Translations under genes and position numbers: made by a program
Notes under the pieces: model-generated
Told to the model about the DNA's origin: nothing
What the model saw: only the letters and a program-made list of their open reading frames with translations
Databases searched by the model: none
From: Anaerolineales bacterium
Lineage (GTDB): Bacteria; Chloroflexota; Anaerolineae; 4572-78; J111
Length of the DNA stretch: 9,932 nucleotides
Direction: 5' to 3'
Assembly: GCA_012032575.1 (NCBI GenBank)
Contig: JAAUSP010000259.1
Span: 1-9,932, forward strand
Shown: piece after piece, positions 1-7,719 of the stretch
Numbering within the stretch: position 1 is the first letter of the stretch
Layout: each line of letters opens with the position of its first letter

Positions 1-2274
1 GTCATCGGACCCGGCGGTTTTATGGAACTCACCTGGGCAGCCAGCAGCAGCCCCGTCTGGCCGAACATTTTGAGCCGATTCTGGTTCCCCTGGCCGCGCT
101 TTTTTCCTGTGGGATGATGTCCGCATTCTGCTCATTGCCCAATCCGTCGCTCTGGCCATCGGTGCGCTGCCCGTTTTTGGATCGCCCAGAAACAGTTGAA
201 CGTTCAACGTTCAACGTTCAACGTTCAACATTCAACCTTATCCTCCTGGGCTGCCCTGGCCTTCGCCGCCGCCTACCTCCTCTTCCCCCACCTGCAAGCC
301 GCCAACATCGCCGATTTTCACGCCGACCCTTTTGTCGTCGCGCCGCTGCTGTTTGCCTTTTGGTACGTCACCCAACACCGCTGGGGCTGGATGTGGCTGT
401 GGGCTATCATCGCTATGGCCACCAAAGAAACCCTACCGACGCTGACCGGCATGTTGGGGTTATGGTTATTGCTGACCGCCGTCCGCCGACCACCGACCGC
501 CACATCACCCCACAAAGAGGCGGTCAGCCGTCGGCAGCCAGCGGTCCTTCATGGTCTGGCCCTCATCATCGTCAGCGCGGTGTGGTTCTTCGTCGCCACT
601 TTCGTTATCGTCGCGCCGCTGGCCCGGCAATATTTTCAGACGGAAGGTCCGATTTATCTGTCCAGCCGCTACAGCGGGGATAACCTGCTGGCTCTGCTGC
701 AAGAGCCGGCGCGCTGGTGGTATGTGCTGGGACTGTTGGCCGCCGCCGGATTCCTGCCCCTGCTGGCCCCGGACCTGCTTCTGCTTGGGTTACCGGTTCT
801 GGTGGCCAATATGACCAGCAGCTTCGCCGGCCAATACTCCGGCGAGCAGCATTACTCCGCGCCTCTGGTCGCCGTTTTCATCATTGCCGCGATTTATGGG
901 GCCAGACGTTTGATCAATAGATCGTCGCTATCCGAAAACAATGGTCAGGTTTTCAGAATCACGACCGTGATTTACGTGACTCTATGGCTGCTGGCCTGGT
1001 CGCTGGCTTATCAAGCCGGGCACGGCTGGACGCCCTTTTCGGGTCGCATGGAAATCTATTCGATGAGTCCGGCCGCGGCCCAATTGCCCCAATTCATCAG
1101 TCAAATTCCGGCTGAGACAGTCGTTTCCGCCAGCGCCGCCATTCATCCTCATCTGGCCCATCGGCGGGTGATTTATGCCTTTCCCACCGTTCAGGAGGCC
1201 GATTATCTGCTGGTAGACGTGACCGATATTCCCGGCGTCCACCCCAACGACGCCCGCACCAAAATTATGGAGTTGTTAGCCGCCGACTGGCAGCTTCTCA
1301 AGGCCGATCAGGGCTTGCTGCTGGCTCAGAAATCCCCCTCGATTTCCTCCGTGTCCCCGCTGCCTGACTCTTTTTTCAACTTCGCCCGCTCGACTGGTCA
1401 GCCGACCTATCCGGCTCAAATCACCTTTGGCGACGGTCAACTGCATTTATTGGGCTACGATATTCACGATGACCCCGACAACGGCGTTTCCTTCCGGTTC
1501 TACTGGCAGAGCCAAGCTCCCCTGCCTGACGACATCCGCCTCTGGCCGTTGATTTATGATGATGCCGGCCGGCTGCTGAGCGACCCAACCCAGGTTCCCA
1601 TGATTGCGGCGGTCTGGTATCCGCCGGCGAAGTGGCAGCGCGGGGAAGTTGTAGTCACGGAAACTCTGCCGCAGCTTTTGCCTGACATTATTCATCTGGG
1701 CCTGGCTGCCGGCCCGGAGAACAGTTTTGCCGACCCCGACCAGCGATGGCCCATTGCCGCTGCGTCGGGTGGCACAATTCCGTTAAATTCAGGCCGGTGG
1801 GTTCAATTAGCAACCTTTGAACGCTACGGGCTGAACTTAATCCGGCAAACGACCACGCTCAAATTAACCCCTCTGTCTTTAGCGGAGATCCGCTTCGGCC
1901 CGGCGATTCGCTTAACCGGCTTTGACCTTGGCCCGGCCAACTTGCAACCGGGTGCAACGCTGCCACTATTGCTCCAATGGACCACCGACGCACCCCTCCC
2001 AGGCAATTACACCGTTTTTCTCCATCTGCTGGCCGATGATGGCCGGCTGGTGGCCCAACATGACGCTTACCCCACCTGGCTCACCCCGCAGCCAACCTCA
2101 CAGTGGCCGCTGCGCCAGCCGATACTCGACCGCCACGAACTCAAGCTGCCTGCCGATTTAGCCCCCGGCCGCTACACCTTGCAGGTCGGTCTCTACGATG
2201 CCCAAACAATGCAACGGCTGGCTCTGCCGGATGGCAGCGACGCTTTTATTGTCGGCCAGCTTCAAATCCAATAG
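1..2274 (+). CDS. DUF2079 family membrane protein, 5' end outside window, frameshifted near the left edge
   Basis: Polytopic membrane protein resembling the DUF2079 family, which is related to GT-C glycosyltransferases; its substrate is unknown. The intact frame from 196 begins at a TTG that is not a real start. Upstream, PRLAEHFEPILVPLAAL (51-101, third frame), then LWDDVRILLIAQSVALAIGA (107-169, second frame), then PVFWIAQKQL joining the main frame all match one continuous DUF2079 protein. Restoring one T in the T run at 100-105 and one in the run at 174-178 joins them; a third missing base at C51-54 would also recover GFMELTW in the first frame. Downstream come further helices with the family-like stretches ANIADFHADPF and ATKETLPTL, then an outer domain ending AAIHPHLAHRRVIYAFPT. 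From about 1340 two beta-sandwich domains follow, the last with NYTVFLHLL and LPADLAPGRYTLQVGLYD. Two seven-base arrays lie in inter-helix loops. Family assignment is from remembered motifs; no search was run. Confidence 0.8.
199..233 (+). repeat. Seven-base tandem array, unit AACGTTC x5, in coding sequence
   Basis: Four perfect AACGTTC units and one AACATTC, followed by AACC. It is translated as the seven-residue repeat NVQRSTF in the loop between two predicted helices of the DUF2079 protein. The complementary unit (GAACGTT) would bring a TGA into every frame within 21 bases, so only this orientation keeps the gene open. Confidence 0.95.
474..501 (+). repeat. Seven-base tandem array, unit GACCGCC x4, in coding sequence
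   Basis: Units GACCGCC, GTCCGCC, GACCACC and GACCGCC in strict seven-base phase, coding for TAVRRPPTAT in a loop between helices of the DUF2079 protein. A more degenerate stretch of the complementary kind (GGCGGTC, AGCCGTC, GGCAGCC, AGCGGTC) follows at about 522-549, so the loop may hold a pair of opposed arrays. Neither strand of this unit contains stops. Confidence 0.7.
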
Positions 2275-2327
2275 ATGCCCGCCGCCCATCTTGTCACTCC
2301 ACCGGCTCTGTGGTAGCATGGCCCGTT

Positions 2328-5231
2328 ATGAGCCACCATCGTTTGGGGTTGCTGGTCATCATTTTAATCGCCCTGGCCCTGCGGCTGACCCTGCTGGGCG
2401 AGCAAAGCCTGTGGTACGATGAAGGCGTCACCTGGCTGCTGTCGCAGAAGCCGCCGGGCGAACTGCTCCAATGGACCGCCGCCGATATTCAGCCCCCGCT
2501 GTACTACCTGCTTATGTGGGAAACCGACGCCCTTTTCGGCTCCCGTGAGTGGGCGCTGCGCTTTCCATCGGTTATTTTTGGTGTACTGACGGTTCCGCTC
2601 CTCTACATTTTGGCCCGCCGCCTTTTCCCCGCTTCGCGTCAACGCCTCACCTCCCCGCCGCTGCTGGCCGCTGCGCTGCTGGCGATCTCGCCGGTGATGG
2701 TTTACTACGCCCAGGAAGCCCGCATGTACACCCTTCTGGTCTTTGAAGTCACCCTGGCCGGCTATCTGCTGTTAAAATTCCTCCATCCCAAACCATCAAC
2801 CTTCAACAACCTTTCTTCAACCTTCAACCTTCAACCTTCAACTTTTCCCTACATTTTGACCGCCGCCGCCGCTCTCTACACCCACTATTTTGCTGCCTTC
2901 CTGTTGATTGCGCACGGACTCTACGGCCTGTTCATCTGGTGGCAGCGCGGCTGGCCGCGCCGACTGGCCGGGCAACTGCTCCAAATTTTTCGGCTCGATT
3001 GCCCTGCTTTTTGCGCCCTGGCTGTGGATTTTGCTGGCTCGCCTGGGCGACGACCCCAGCTATTGGCCCGGCGCGCTCAAACTCCACGAGGCGCTGCGCC
3101 AGGTTTTAATCACCTTCACCGCCGGCGAAACCGTACTGGAACAAACCGGCCTCTGGATCGCTCTCGGCTACCTCCTGCTGCTCATTCTTTGCACCTTATA
3201 CGGACGTTTCAACGTTCCAACGTTTCACGCATCACGCATCACGCATCACGCATCATCTCTTTTCCTGCTCCTCTGGCTCTGCCTGCCGGTCGCCCTCATC
3301 CTGTTATTATCCTTCCAATCACCCAAATTCAACCCGCGCTACACCCTGCTCGCCTGGCCGGCTTTTGCTTTACTGGTTGCCGCCGCGCTGGCCCAGTTTC
3401 AGATTGAACGTCCAACGTTCAACGTTCAACAGTTTATCTTCACCTTTTTTTACGCTTTGATCCTGGCCGCTTCCGGCTTCAGCCTGTACAACTGGTTCAC
3501 CGATCCCCGTTTTGCCAAAGATGACTTCCAGGCATTGGCCCAGTTTGTGCGCGAACGCAGCGCCGCCGATGAAACCGTCCTGCTCAGTTCCGGCCATCTG
3601 TACCCGGTTTGGGCTTACTATTACGGCTGGCAGGGCTGGACGCCCCTGCCCCGGCTGGAACGTCTCGACATCAACCGCGTGACCGATCTGAGCATTGCCA
3701 CGGAAATGGCCCCAAGCCTGGCCGATAAAGGCGGAGTCTGGCTGGTCAGTTGGCAGGATGAAGTGATTGACCCCAACGGCGTGGTCCCTTTCTGGCTCGA
3801 CCGGATTGGGCAGCGGCCCCATGACGCCGGCGATTTTCAGGGCGTGCGCCTCGAACATTGGCGGCTCGACCCCGACAAAATCGCCCTGCTCGACGAGAGT
3901 CCCATCGAGCGGCCGGTCCTCATCACCCCTTCGACAAGCTCAGGAGACGCCCCTTCGACCGGCTCAGACGGCTACAACTTCGCCGGTCAGGCTGAGCTGG
4001 TCGGGGTCACGCCGTTGAGCGATAACGATCTGGCCCTGTTCTGGCGCGCCGCCGCCTGCTGCCCGACGATTTGCTGCTAACCCTTCATCTGACCGACCCC
4101 GATGGCTTCAGTTGGGATCGCGCCCCGTTTGTGGGCCGGCCCGGTGCTTATCTTTATCCCCCGTCGCGCTGGCCGGTGGACCAACTGGTAATGACCCGCC
4201 AGCGGCTCGACTGGCAAATCGGCACGCCGCCGGGCCTGTACTGGGTTGAAGTCGGCCTGGGCCAGCCGGATACATCCAACGCGGCGGCTGGTTTTAACGG
4301 CTGGGACATATTGGATGAGCAGGGCCGCCCGCAGCGGCGCACCGGCCTGATTGATGCCATCAACGTCAGCCGCCTCATTCCTCCGGGTCCGGGTGACTCC
4401 CTGCCCGCGCTGGCCGAAAAACCGCTGATTGATTATTCGCCGATTATCTTCCTGCGCCAAAGCGACCTGTCCCCCCGGCAAGCCGAACCGGGCGACCGCC
4501 TTTTGTTGAAACTCCTGTGGCAGGCCGGTCAATTCAATACTGATGATATTTCCGTCGGCTTTGATTTGATTGACGCCGAGGGCCAAAGCCACCGGGTTGG
4601 CTCCTCGCTGACCCCCAGCCGCAAGTTCAACTTGCCCCGCTGGGCACCCAATGATCTGGTGTTGGGCCAATATTGGCTCGATGTTCCGCCCGCCGCCGCG
4701 CCCGGCCCGGCCAAACTGGAAGTCCATCTGGTCAACGTGCATGGCCTTGCCTACGATGAAGTGTTTCCTTTTGACCAGATGGAGATTTTGCCCACCGCCC
4801 GCAATTTCAGCCCGCCGGCCTCAACCGATATGCCGCTCGCGGCCGATTTTTCCGGTCAGGTCTCGCTCATCGGGGTGGATTGCGGCTCTGTGAATTGTCA
4901 CGCTGCACCGGGTGAGGAAGTTACGCTGATCCTCTATTGGCGGGCTGGAACCTCCATCGAAACGAATTACACCGTTTTCACTCACGTACTGGGTCCAGAT
5001 GAAACCATTATTGTCAATGCCGACCACGCCCCACCCAAGCCAATGCCAGGCTGGGTCAGCGGCGAAATTATTGCCGATTCCGTCAGCTTCACCCTGCCGG
5101 CGGACCTGCCGCCGGGAGATTATCCTGTCGAGGTCGGGTTATACAACGCCGCCGATCCTCAGTTTACCCGTCTTCCTCTCGCCAGCGGCGAAACACGGGT
5201 CATTTTACCACAGCCGCTTCATGTAGAGTGA
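2328..5231 (+). CDS. GT39/PMT_2-like (ArnT/PMT superfamily) membrane glycosyltransferase with beta-sandwich tail, two apparent frameshifts
   Basis: GT-C fold membrane enzyme, expected to move a sugar from a polyprenyl-phosphate donor on the outer face of the membrane; acceptor unknown. ATG 2328 precedes a first helix (residues 5-23). The family signature follows: SLWYDEG with D31-E32, D53-IQPPLYYLL, RFPSVIFG and YYAQEARMY. The frame from 2328 breaks in the T run 2986-2990: deleting one T joins AGQLLQIF to GSIALLFAPW. It breaks again at 4055-4056, where one more C joins FWRAAA to LLPDDLLLTLHLTDPDG. The two changes cancel, giving about 967 residues. After the last helix comes an outer domain (about 390-530), then roughly three beta-sandwich repeats, ending with LPADLPPGDYPVEVGLY. 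No clear ribosome binding site; it starts 53 bases after the DUF2079 gene. Three seven-base arrays lie in its loops. The breaks could be real decay, but sequencing error is more likely. Confidence 0.85.
2794..2842 (+). repeat. Seven-base tandem array, unit CTTCAAC, 7 units, in coding sequence
   Basis: CATCAAC, CTTCAAC, AACCTTT, then four CTTCAAC, all in seven-base phase. It codes for a serine, threonine, asparagine and proline-rich loop (PSTFNNLSSTFNLQPSTF) between helices, just before the conserved ALYTHYFAAFLL helix. The other strand (GTTGAAG) would create TGA stops. Confidence 0.95.
3204..3253 (+). repeat. Composite array: AACGTTC-like units switching to CACGCAT x4
   Basis: ACGTTTC, AACGTTC and an eight-base CAACGTTT, followed directly by four perfect CACGCAT units (3226-3253). 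Coding sequence RFNVPTFHASRITHHASS lies in a loop between two helices. It is a junction of two different repeat families within one array. Confidence 0.92.
3404..3431 (+). repeat. Short AACGTTC-type array in coding sequence
   Basis: GAACGTCC followed by AACGTTC, AACGTTC and AACAG, read as QIERPTFNVQQ between two helices. It has the same unit and orientation as the array at 199-233 in the preceding gene, and a similar peptide. Confidence 0.85.
3926..3967 (+). repeat. Two in-frame copies of a TTCGACAAGCTCAG-like dispersed repeat
   Basis: CCCCTTCGACAAGCTCAGG at 3926-3944 and a variant CCCCTTCGACCGGCTCAG at 3950-3967, separated by five bases and coding for PSTSSGDAPSTGSD in the linker before the beta-sandwich tail. 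The first copy resembles a short imperfect palindrome known to be scattered through many bacterial genomes; that link is from memory. Confidence 0.6.
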
Positions 5232-5262
5232 TAGATTACTCTATGCTATAATTAATAGAGTA
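5224..5262 (+). promoter_or_regulatory. Promoter and operator-like palindrome of the nucleotidyltransferase gene
   Basis: A perfect TATAAT (5247-5252) lies in the loop of a perfect eight-base inverted repeat, TACTCTAT (5237-5244) and ATAGAGTA (5255-5262). TAGAGT, part of the right arm, also occurs at 5224-5229, 17 bases upstream of the -10 box, where a weak -35 would lie. This local AT-rich patch stands out against the GC-rich genes. A palindrome over the -10 is a common layout for autoregulated toxin-antitoxin promoters, so self-repression is inferred. Confidence 0.6.
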
Positions 5263-5275
5263 GGAAGCAACACTT

Positions 5276-5614
5276 ATGATGACTTTCATTTGAGTACACA
5301 AAAAATGGATACCGTTGACTTACGCTATTCTATCCCCGAATCCTATCAGCGATCTCTTCAACGCGCCATAGAAATTTTGAAAGCTGCCGGCTGTACCGAT
5401 GTTTTCCTGTTTGGGTCACTCGCTGCCGGACAAATAAGAGCCGACTCAGACCTGGACCTGGCTGTACGAGGTTGTCCTGAAGGTAAATTTTTTTTTCGTT
5501 CTGGGCCAACTTTTGCTTGAATTAGATTATCCAGTAGATTTGGTCAACCTGGACAGGCCGGATGCTTTTGCCACTTATCTGGAACGAGAAGGGGAATTGC
5601 TGCAAATTGCTTAA
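5276..5614 (+). CDS. MNT-type minimal nucleotidyltransferase, frameshifted
   Basis: Small nucleotidyltransferase of the DNA polymerase beta superfamily (MNT group). In MNT/HEPN modules the MNT protein counteracts the HEPN toxin, in studied cases by AMPylating it. The helix-rich start (SIPESYQRSLQRAIEILKAA) leads to the signature DVFLFGSLAAGQIRADSDLD, with GS at 5413-5418 and the metal-binding DLD at 5449-5457. The frame then ends early, but removing one T from the nine-T run 5488-5496 continues it as FVLGQLLLELDYPVDLVNL through ILE-type ending EREGELLQIA to TAA at 5614. AGGAAG (5262-5267) is eight bases before ATG 5276; that start hits TGA after five codons unless one T is added at 5289-5291. 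ATG 5305 is the alternative start, without a ribosome binding site. With both corrections it is 112 residues. No HEPN gene follows: the next gene is a glycosyltransferase. Confidence 0.82.
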
Positions 5615-5681
5615 GAGAGTCGTTTCGCAAGTAGAATTGTGGCCTCAACCTATATTCCCCCCTTCCCCATAATTGCCCACC

Positions 5682-7715
5682 ATGAGTAAGACATATCACA
5701 TCTGGCTGTCGGTCATCCTCTTAATCGCGCTGACACTGCGCTTATATAACCTCACCTACCACAGCCTCTGGTTCGACGAGGCCATCAGCGTGCATTGGGC
5801 CAGGCAGTCGGTCGCCCGGATTCTGGAGGTGGGCCTGACCCTGGAGGAAGACCGCCTGCCGCCGCTTTATTATTTGCTGCTCAAAGGCTGGACCAGTCTG
5901 GTCGGTTTTAGCGAAACCGGCGTGCGCAGCCTGTCCGTTTTGCAGGGGACGCTGCTGGTGGCGGTTATCGCTGCTGTGTCCAAAACCCTCTTCAACCGGC
6001 GGGTCGCCCTGCTGACCGCCCTGCTGGTAGCGCTCAATCCCTTCCTGATCTGGTACGCCCAGGAAACCCGTATGTACGCCCAAGCCGCCCTTTTCAGCAC
6101 CCTCACCGTTTGGGCCTTCCTGAGAATGGTCAGTAATCAGAGGTCAGTAGTCAGTAGTCAGCAGTCAGAGGTCAGTAGTCAGATTGATACGACTCATTCT
6201 TTACGTACCACGCACCACGCATCACGCACCACGCATCACGCACCACGCACCACGTTTTACGCCGCTCTCTTCATTCTCTTCGCCCTGGCCGGTCTCTACA
6301 CCCATCTCTATACCGGCTTTCTCCTGCCGGCGCTGGGGCTGTGGCTGGTGCTAAGTTACCCCCGCCGCTGGCGATTGTGGCTGGTGTTTGCTCTCTGTGG
6401 ATTGGTTATCACCGCAGCCTTTACCCCCCTCGCCCTGGCGACCTGGCGCTTTTCCGGCCAAGCCGCCCCCGGCGATCCCCTCGCCGGCCTGCCTCAGCGC
6501 CTCTGGTGGCTGCTGCAAGCCTTTACCCTCTGGAAAGCCCCCCTCCCCTCGTGGCTCCAAATAATCATTCCCGCCACTATCAGTCTCTTCGCCTTGACTT
6601 CCTACCTGACACATGACACGTGGAACGTAGAATGCCTCCCTCACCCTCATCTCTTCGTCTCCTCGCCTCTTCGCCTCCCTGCTCCTCGCCTCTTGGCCTC
6701 CCTGCTCCTCGCCTCCCCATTTGCCATTGCCAGCCTGCTGCTCCTGCGTAACCAACTGGCTTTTTTCGGCGAGCGGTATTTTATTGTTATGGTTCCCTGG
6801 CTGCTGCTGCTGGCCGCAGTTGGGGCAGAGCAAATGGGTGAATGGGCCGCGAAGCGTGGACGAATAAAAAATTCATCCTTCATCCTTCCGCCTTCCGTCT
6901 TCATCCTTCTCATTCTCACCCTCCTGCCCCTGCCCGGCCAGTGGAGTATTCCGGCGGCCAAAGAAGCCTGGCGGCAAAGTGTGGCTTATCTGGCCGACCA
7001 CGCTACCGCCGCTGACGGCATTCTCATCCACCCCGATTGGGTGCGCTATCCGTTCCAGTTTTATTTTCACGGCCCCGGCCAAACCTATGCCGCCTTTAGC
7101 AATGTCACTCCCGCAACAGCCCTCGACGGTCCCTTGCAGGGGGTGGTCGGTAATCATCCGGTCATCTGGCTCATCCAATCGCACCTCGACGGCCCGGACC
7201 CCAACCGGCTGGTCGAACAGTGGTTGGCCGCTCGCTACCCGTTGGTGACGGAGCTTTATCCGCCCGGCATTTCGCTCAAAGGCTTTGCCCCCGGCTACCA
7301 GCTCGATACCCTGCCCCTCGAAGCCACACCGACCACGATTGAGTTTGCCAACGGGCTGAAACTGCTCGGTTATCAGGCCGATTCTGTGGTCGCCGCAACG
7401 GACGATCTTTTTCACCCGCCGTCCGGCTGGGCGCACGTCACCCTCTATTGGACGGCGGCCCGGCCCACCGCCGAGGCGGTGACCCCGGCGGTCAATCTGG
7501 TTGGGCCGGAAGGGGTCTGGGGGGTCAGCCTCGACCGACCAGCCGACGCCTTAAAACTTTTTCCACCCTCGCGTTGGGCGGCGGGCCAGATTATTCGCCA
7601 CGATTTGGATGTCAATTTGAATCCGGTCACACCGGCGGGGCATTACCAGTTGGTTATCAGTTGGCCCGGTTCCCCGCCGGAACAACACCTTCTGGCCGAA
7701 ATCGAGGTGCGCTGA
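5682..7715 (+). CDS. GT39/PMT_2-like membrane glycosyltransferase, second copy, intact
   Basis: Intact 677-residue GT-C glycosyltransferase, a paralogue of the enzyme at 2328-5231. Shared signatures in order: first helix (residues 7-21), SLWFDEA with D32-E33, D57-RLPPLYYLLLKGW, then LIWYAQETRMYAQ, and the helix beginning ALAGLYTHLYTGFLLP. Acidic D/E pairs of this kind are the expected catalytic and metal-site residues. After the last helix (ILLILTLLPLPG) an outer domain starts at AKEAWRQSVAYLADHA and a single beta-sandwich domain ends the protein (HVTLYWTAARP, PPSRWAAGQIIRHDLD). ATG 5682 is chosen over TTG 5673 because ATG is the stronger start; neither has a clear ribosome binding site. Four repeat arrays are embedded in three inter-helix loops, yet the frame stays open throughout. 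It likely works on the outer face of the membrane with a polyprenyl-linked sugar; acceptor unknown. Confidence 0.9.
   Translation: MSKTYHIWLSVILLIALTLRLYNLTYHSLWFDEAISVHWARQSVARILEVGLTLEEDRLPPLYYLLLKGWTSLVGFSETGVRSLSVLQGTLLVAVIAAVSKTLFNRRVALLTALLVALNPFLIWYAQETRMYAQAALFSTLTVWAFLRMVSNQRSVVSSQQSEVSSQIDTTHSLRTTHHASRTTHHAPRTTFYAALFILFALAGLYTHLYTGFLLPALGLWLVLSYPRRWRLWLVFALCGLVITAAFTPLALATWRFSGQAAPGDPLAGLPQRLWWLLQAFTLWKAPLPSWLQIIIPATISLFALTSYLTHDTWNVECLPHPHLFVSSPLRLPAPRLLASLLLASPFAIASLLLLRNQLAFFGERYFIVMVPWLLLLAAVGAEQMGEWAAKRGRIKNSSFILPPSVFILLILTLLPLPGQWSIPAAKEAWRQSVAYLADHATAADGILIHPDWVRYPFQFYFHGPGQTYAAFSNVTPATALDGPLQGVVGNHPVIWLIQSHLDGPDPNRLVEQWLAARYPLVTELYPPGISLKGFAPGYQLDTLPLEATPTTIEFANGLKLLGYQADSVVAATDDLFHPPSGWAHVTLYWTAARPTAEAVTPAVNLVGPEGVWGVSLDRPADALKLFPPSRWAAGQIIRHDLDVNLNPVTPAGHYQLVISWPGSPPEQHLLAEIEVR
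6130..6185 (+). repeat. Seven-base tandem array, unit TCAGTAG, 8 units, in coding sequence
   Basis: Units TCAGTAA, TCAGAGG, TCAGTAG, TCAGTAG, TCAGCAG, TCAGAGG, TCAGTAG and TCAGATT. Read in frame as VSNQRSVVSSQQSEVSSQI. The last three bases are in frame only in units 2, 5 and 8, and those carry AGG, CAG and ATT rather than the stop TAG. Confidence 0.95.
6209..6254 (+). repeat. Seven-base tandem array, unit CACGCAC/CACGCAT x6, in coding sequence
   Basis: CACGCAC, CACGCAT, CACGCAC, CACGCAT, CACGCAC, CACGCAC, then CACG. It codes for RTTHHASRTTHHAPRTT, a histidine- and arginine-rich loop just before a membrane helix. It follows the TCAGTAG array after 23 bases, so two unrelated repeat families occupy one loop. 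The other strand (ATGCGTG) would give TGA stops. Confidence 0.95.
6640..6719 (+). repeat. Pyrimidine-rich array (about 8-base unit CTCCTCGC) with a 20-base direct repeat
   Basis: A stretch of C and T with G only in CG or TGC steps: CTCTTCGT, CTCCTCGC, CTCTTCGC, CTCCCTGC, TCCTCGCC and so on. Bases 6673-6692 recur exactly at 6696-6715. It codes for a leucine, proline and serine-rich segment (PLRLPAPRLLASLLLASPF) that enters the next helix, so here the repeat supplies part of the membrane-facing sequence. It is preceded at about 6607-6632 by a possibly related GACAC/GGAACGTAGAA stretch. Confidence 0.85.
6872..6913 (+). repeat. Seven-base tandem array, unit TTCATCC, in coding sequence
   Basis: TTCATCC, TTCATCC, TTCCGCC, TTCCGTC, TTCATCC and TTCTCAT, read as NSSFILPPSVFILL at the start of the last membrane helix. 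The first 24 bases occur inverted at 9633-9656. The other strand (GGATGAA) contains TGA. Confidence 0.93.
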
Positions 7716-7719
7716 TGGT

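Noticed and set aside
196..198. TTG as the start of the DUF2079 gene.
   Set aside because: The protein family continues upstream in two other frames to the window edge; the TTG is the codon for leucine in QKQLNVQ at the edge of a repeat array.
199..233. CRISPR array, considered for this and the other repeat clusters.
   Set aside because: The units are seven bases, directly adjacent with no spacers, and no cas gene is nearby.
114..683. Open frame of 189 residues overlapping the DUF2079 gene.
   Set aside because: Only the part before 105 matches the family; the rest is arginine and proline-rich shadow translation of the repeat and of the real gene.
3408..4080. Separate gene for the part of the first GT39-like enzyme after the T-run break, and another for 4071-5231.
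   Set aside because: Helix pattern and motifs resume at exactly the break, and the two indels cancel; three separate genes would lack starts and ribosome binding sites.
4077..4742. Reverse-strand frame of 221 residues over the glycosyltransferase tail, and similar ones at 3370-3858 and 6873-7436.
   Set aside because: Low-complexity shadows of the + strand genes, with no start signals or family motifs.
5615..5681. HEPN partner or small RNA between the nucleotidyltransferase and the next glycosyltransferase.
   Set aside because: Only 67 bases, with no coding candidate and no convincing hairpin and T-tail.
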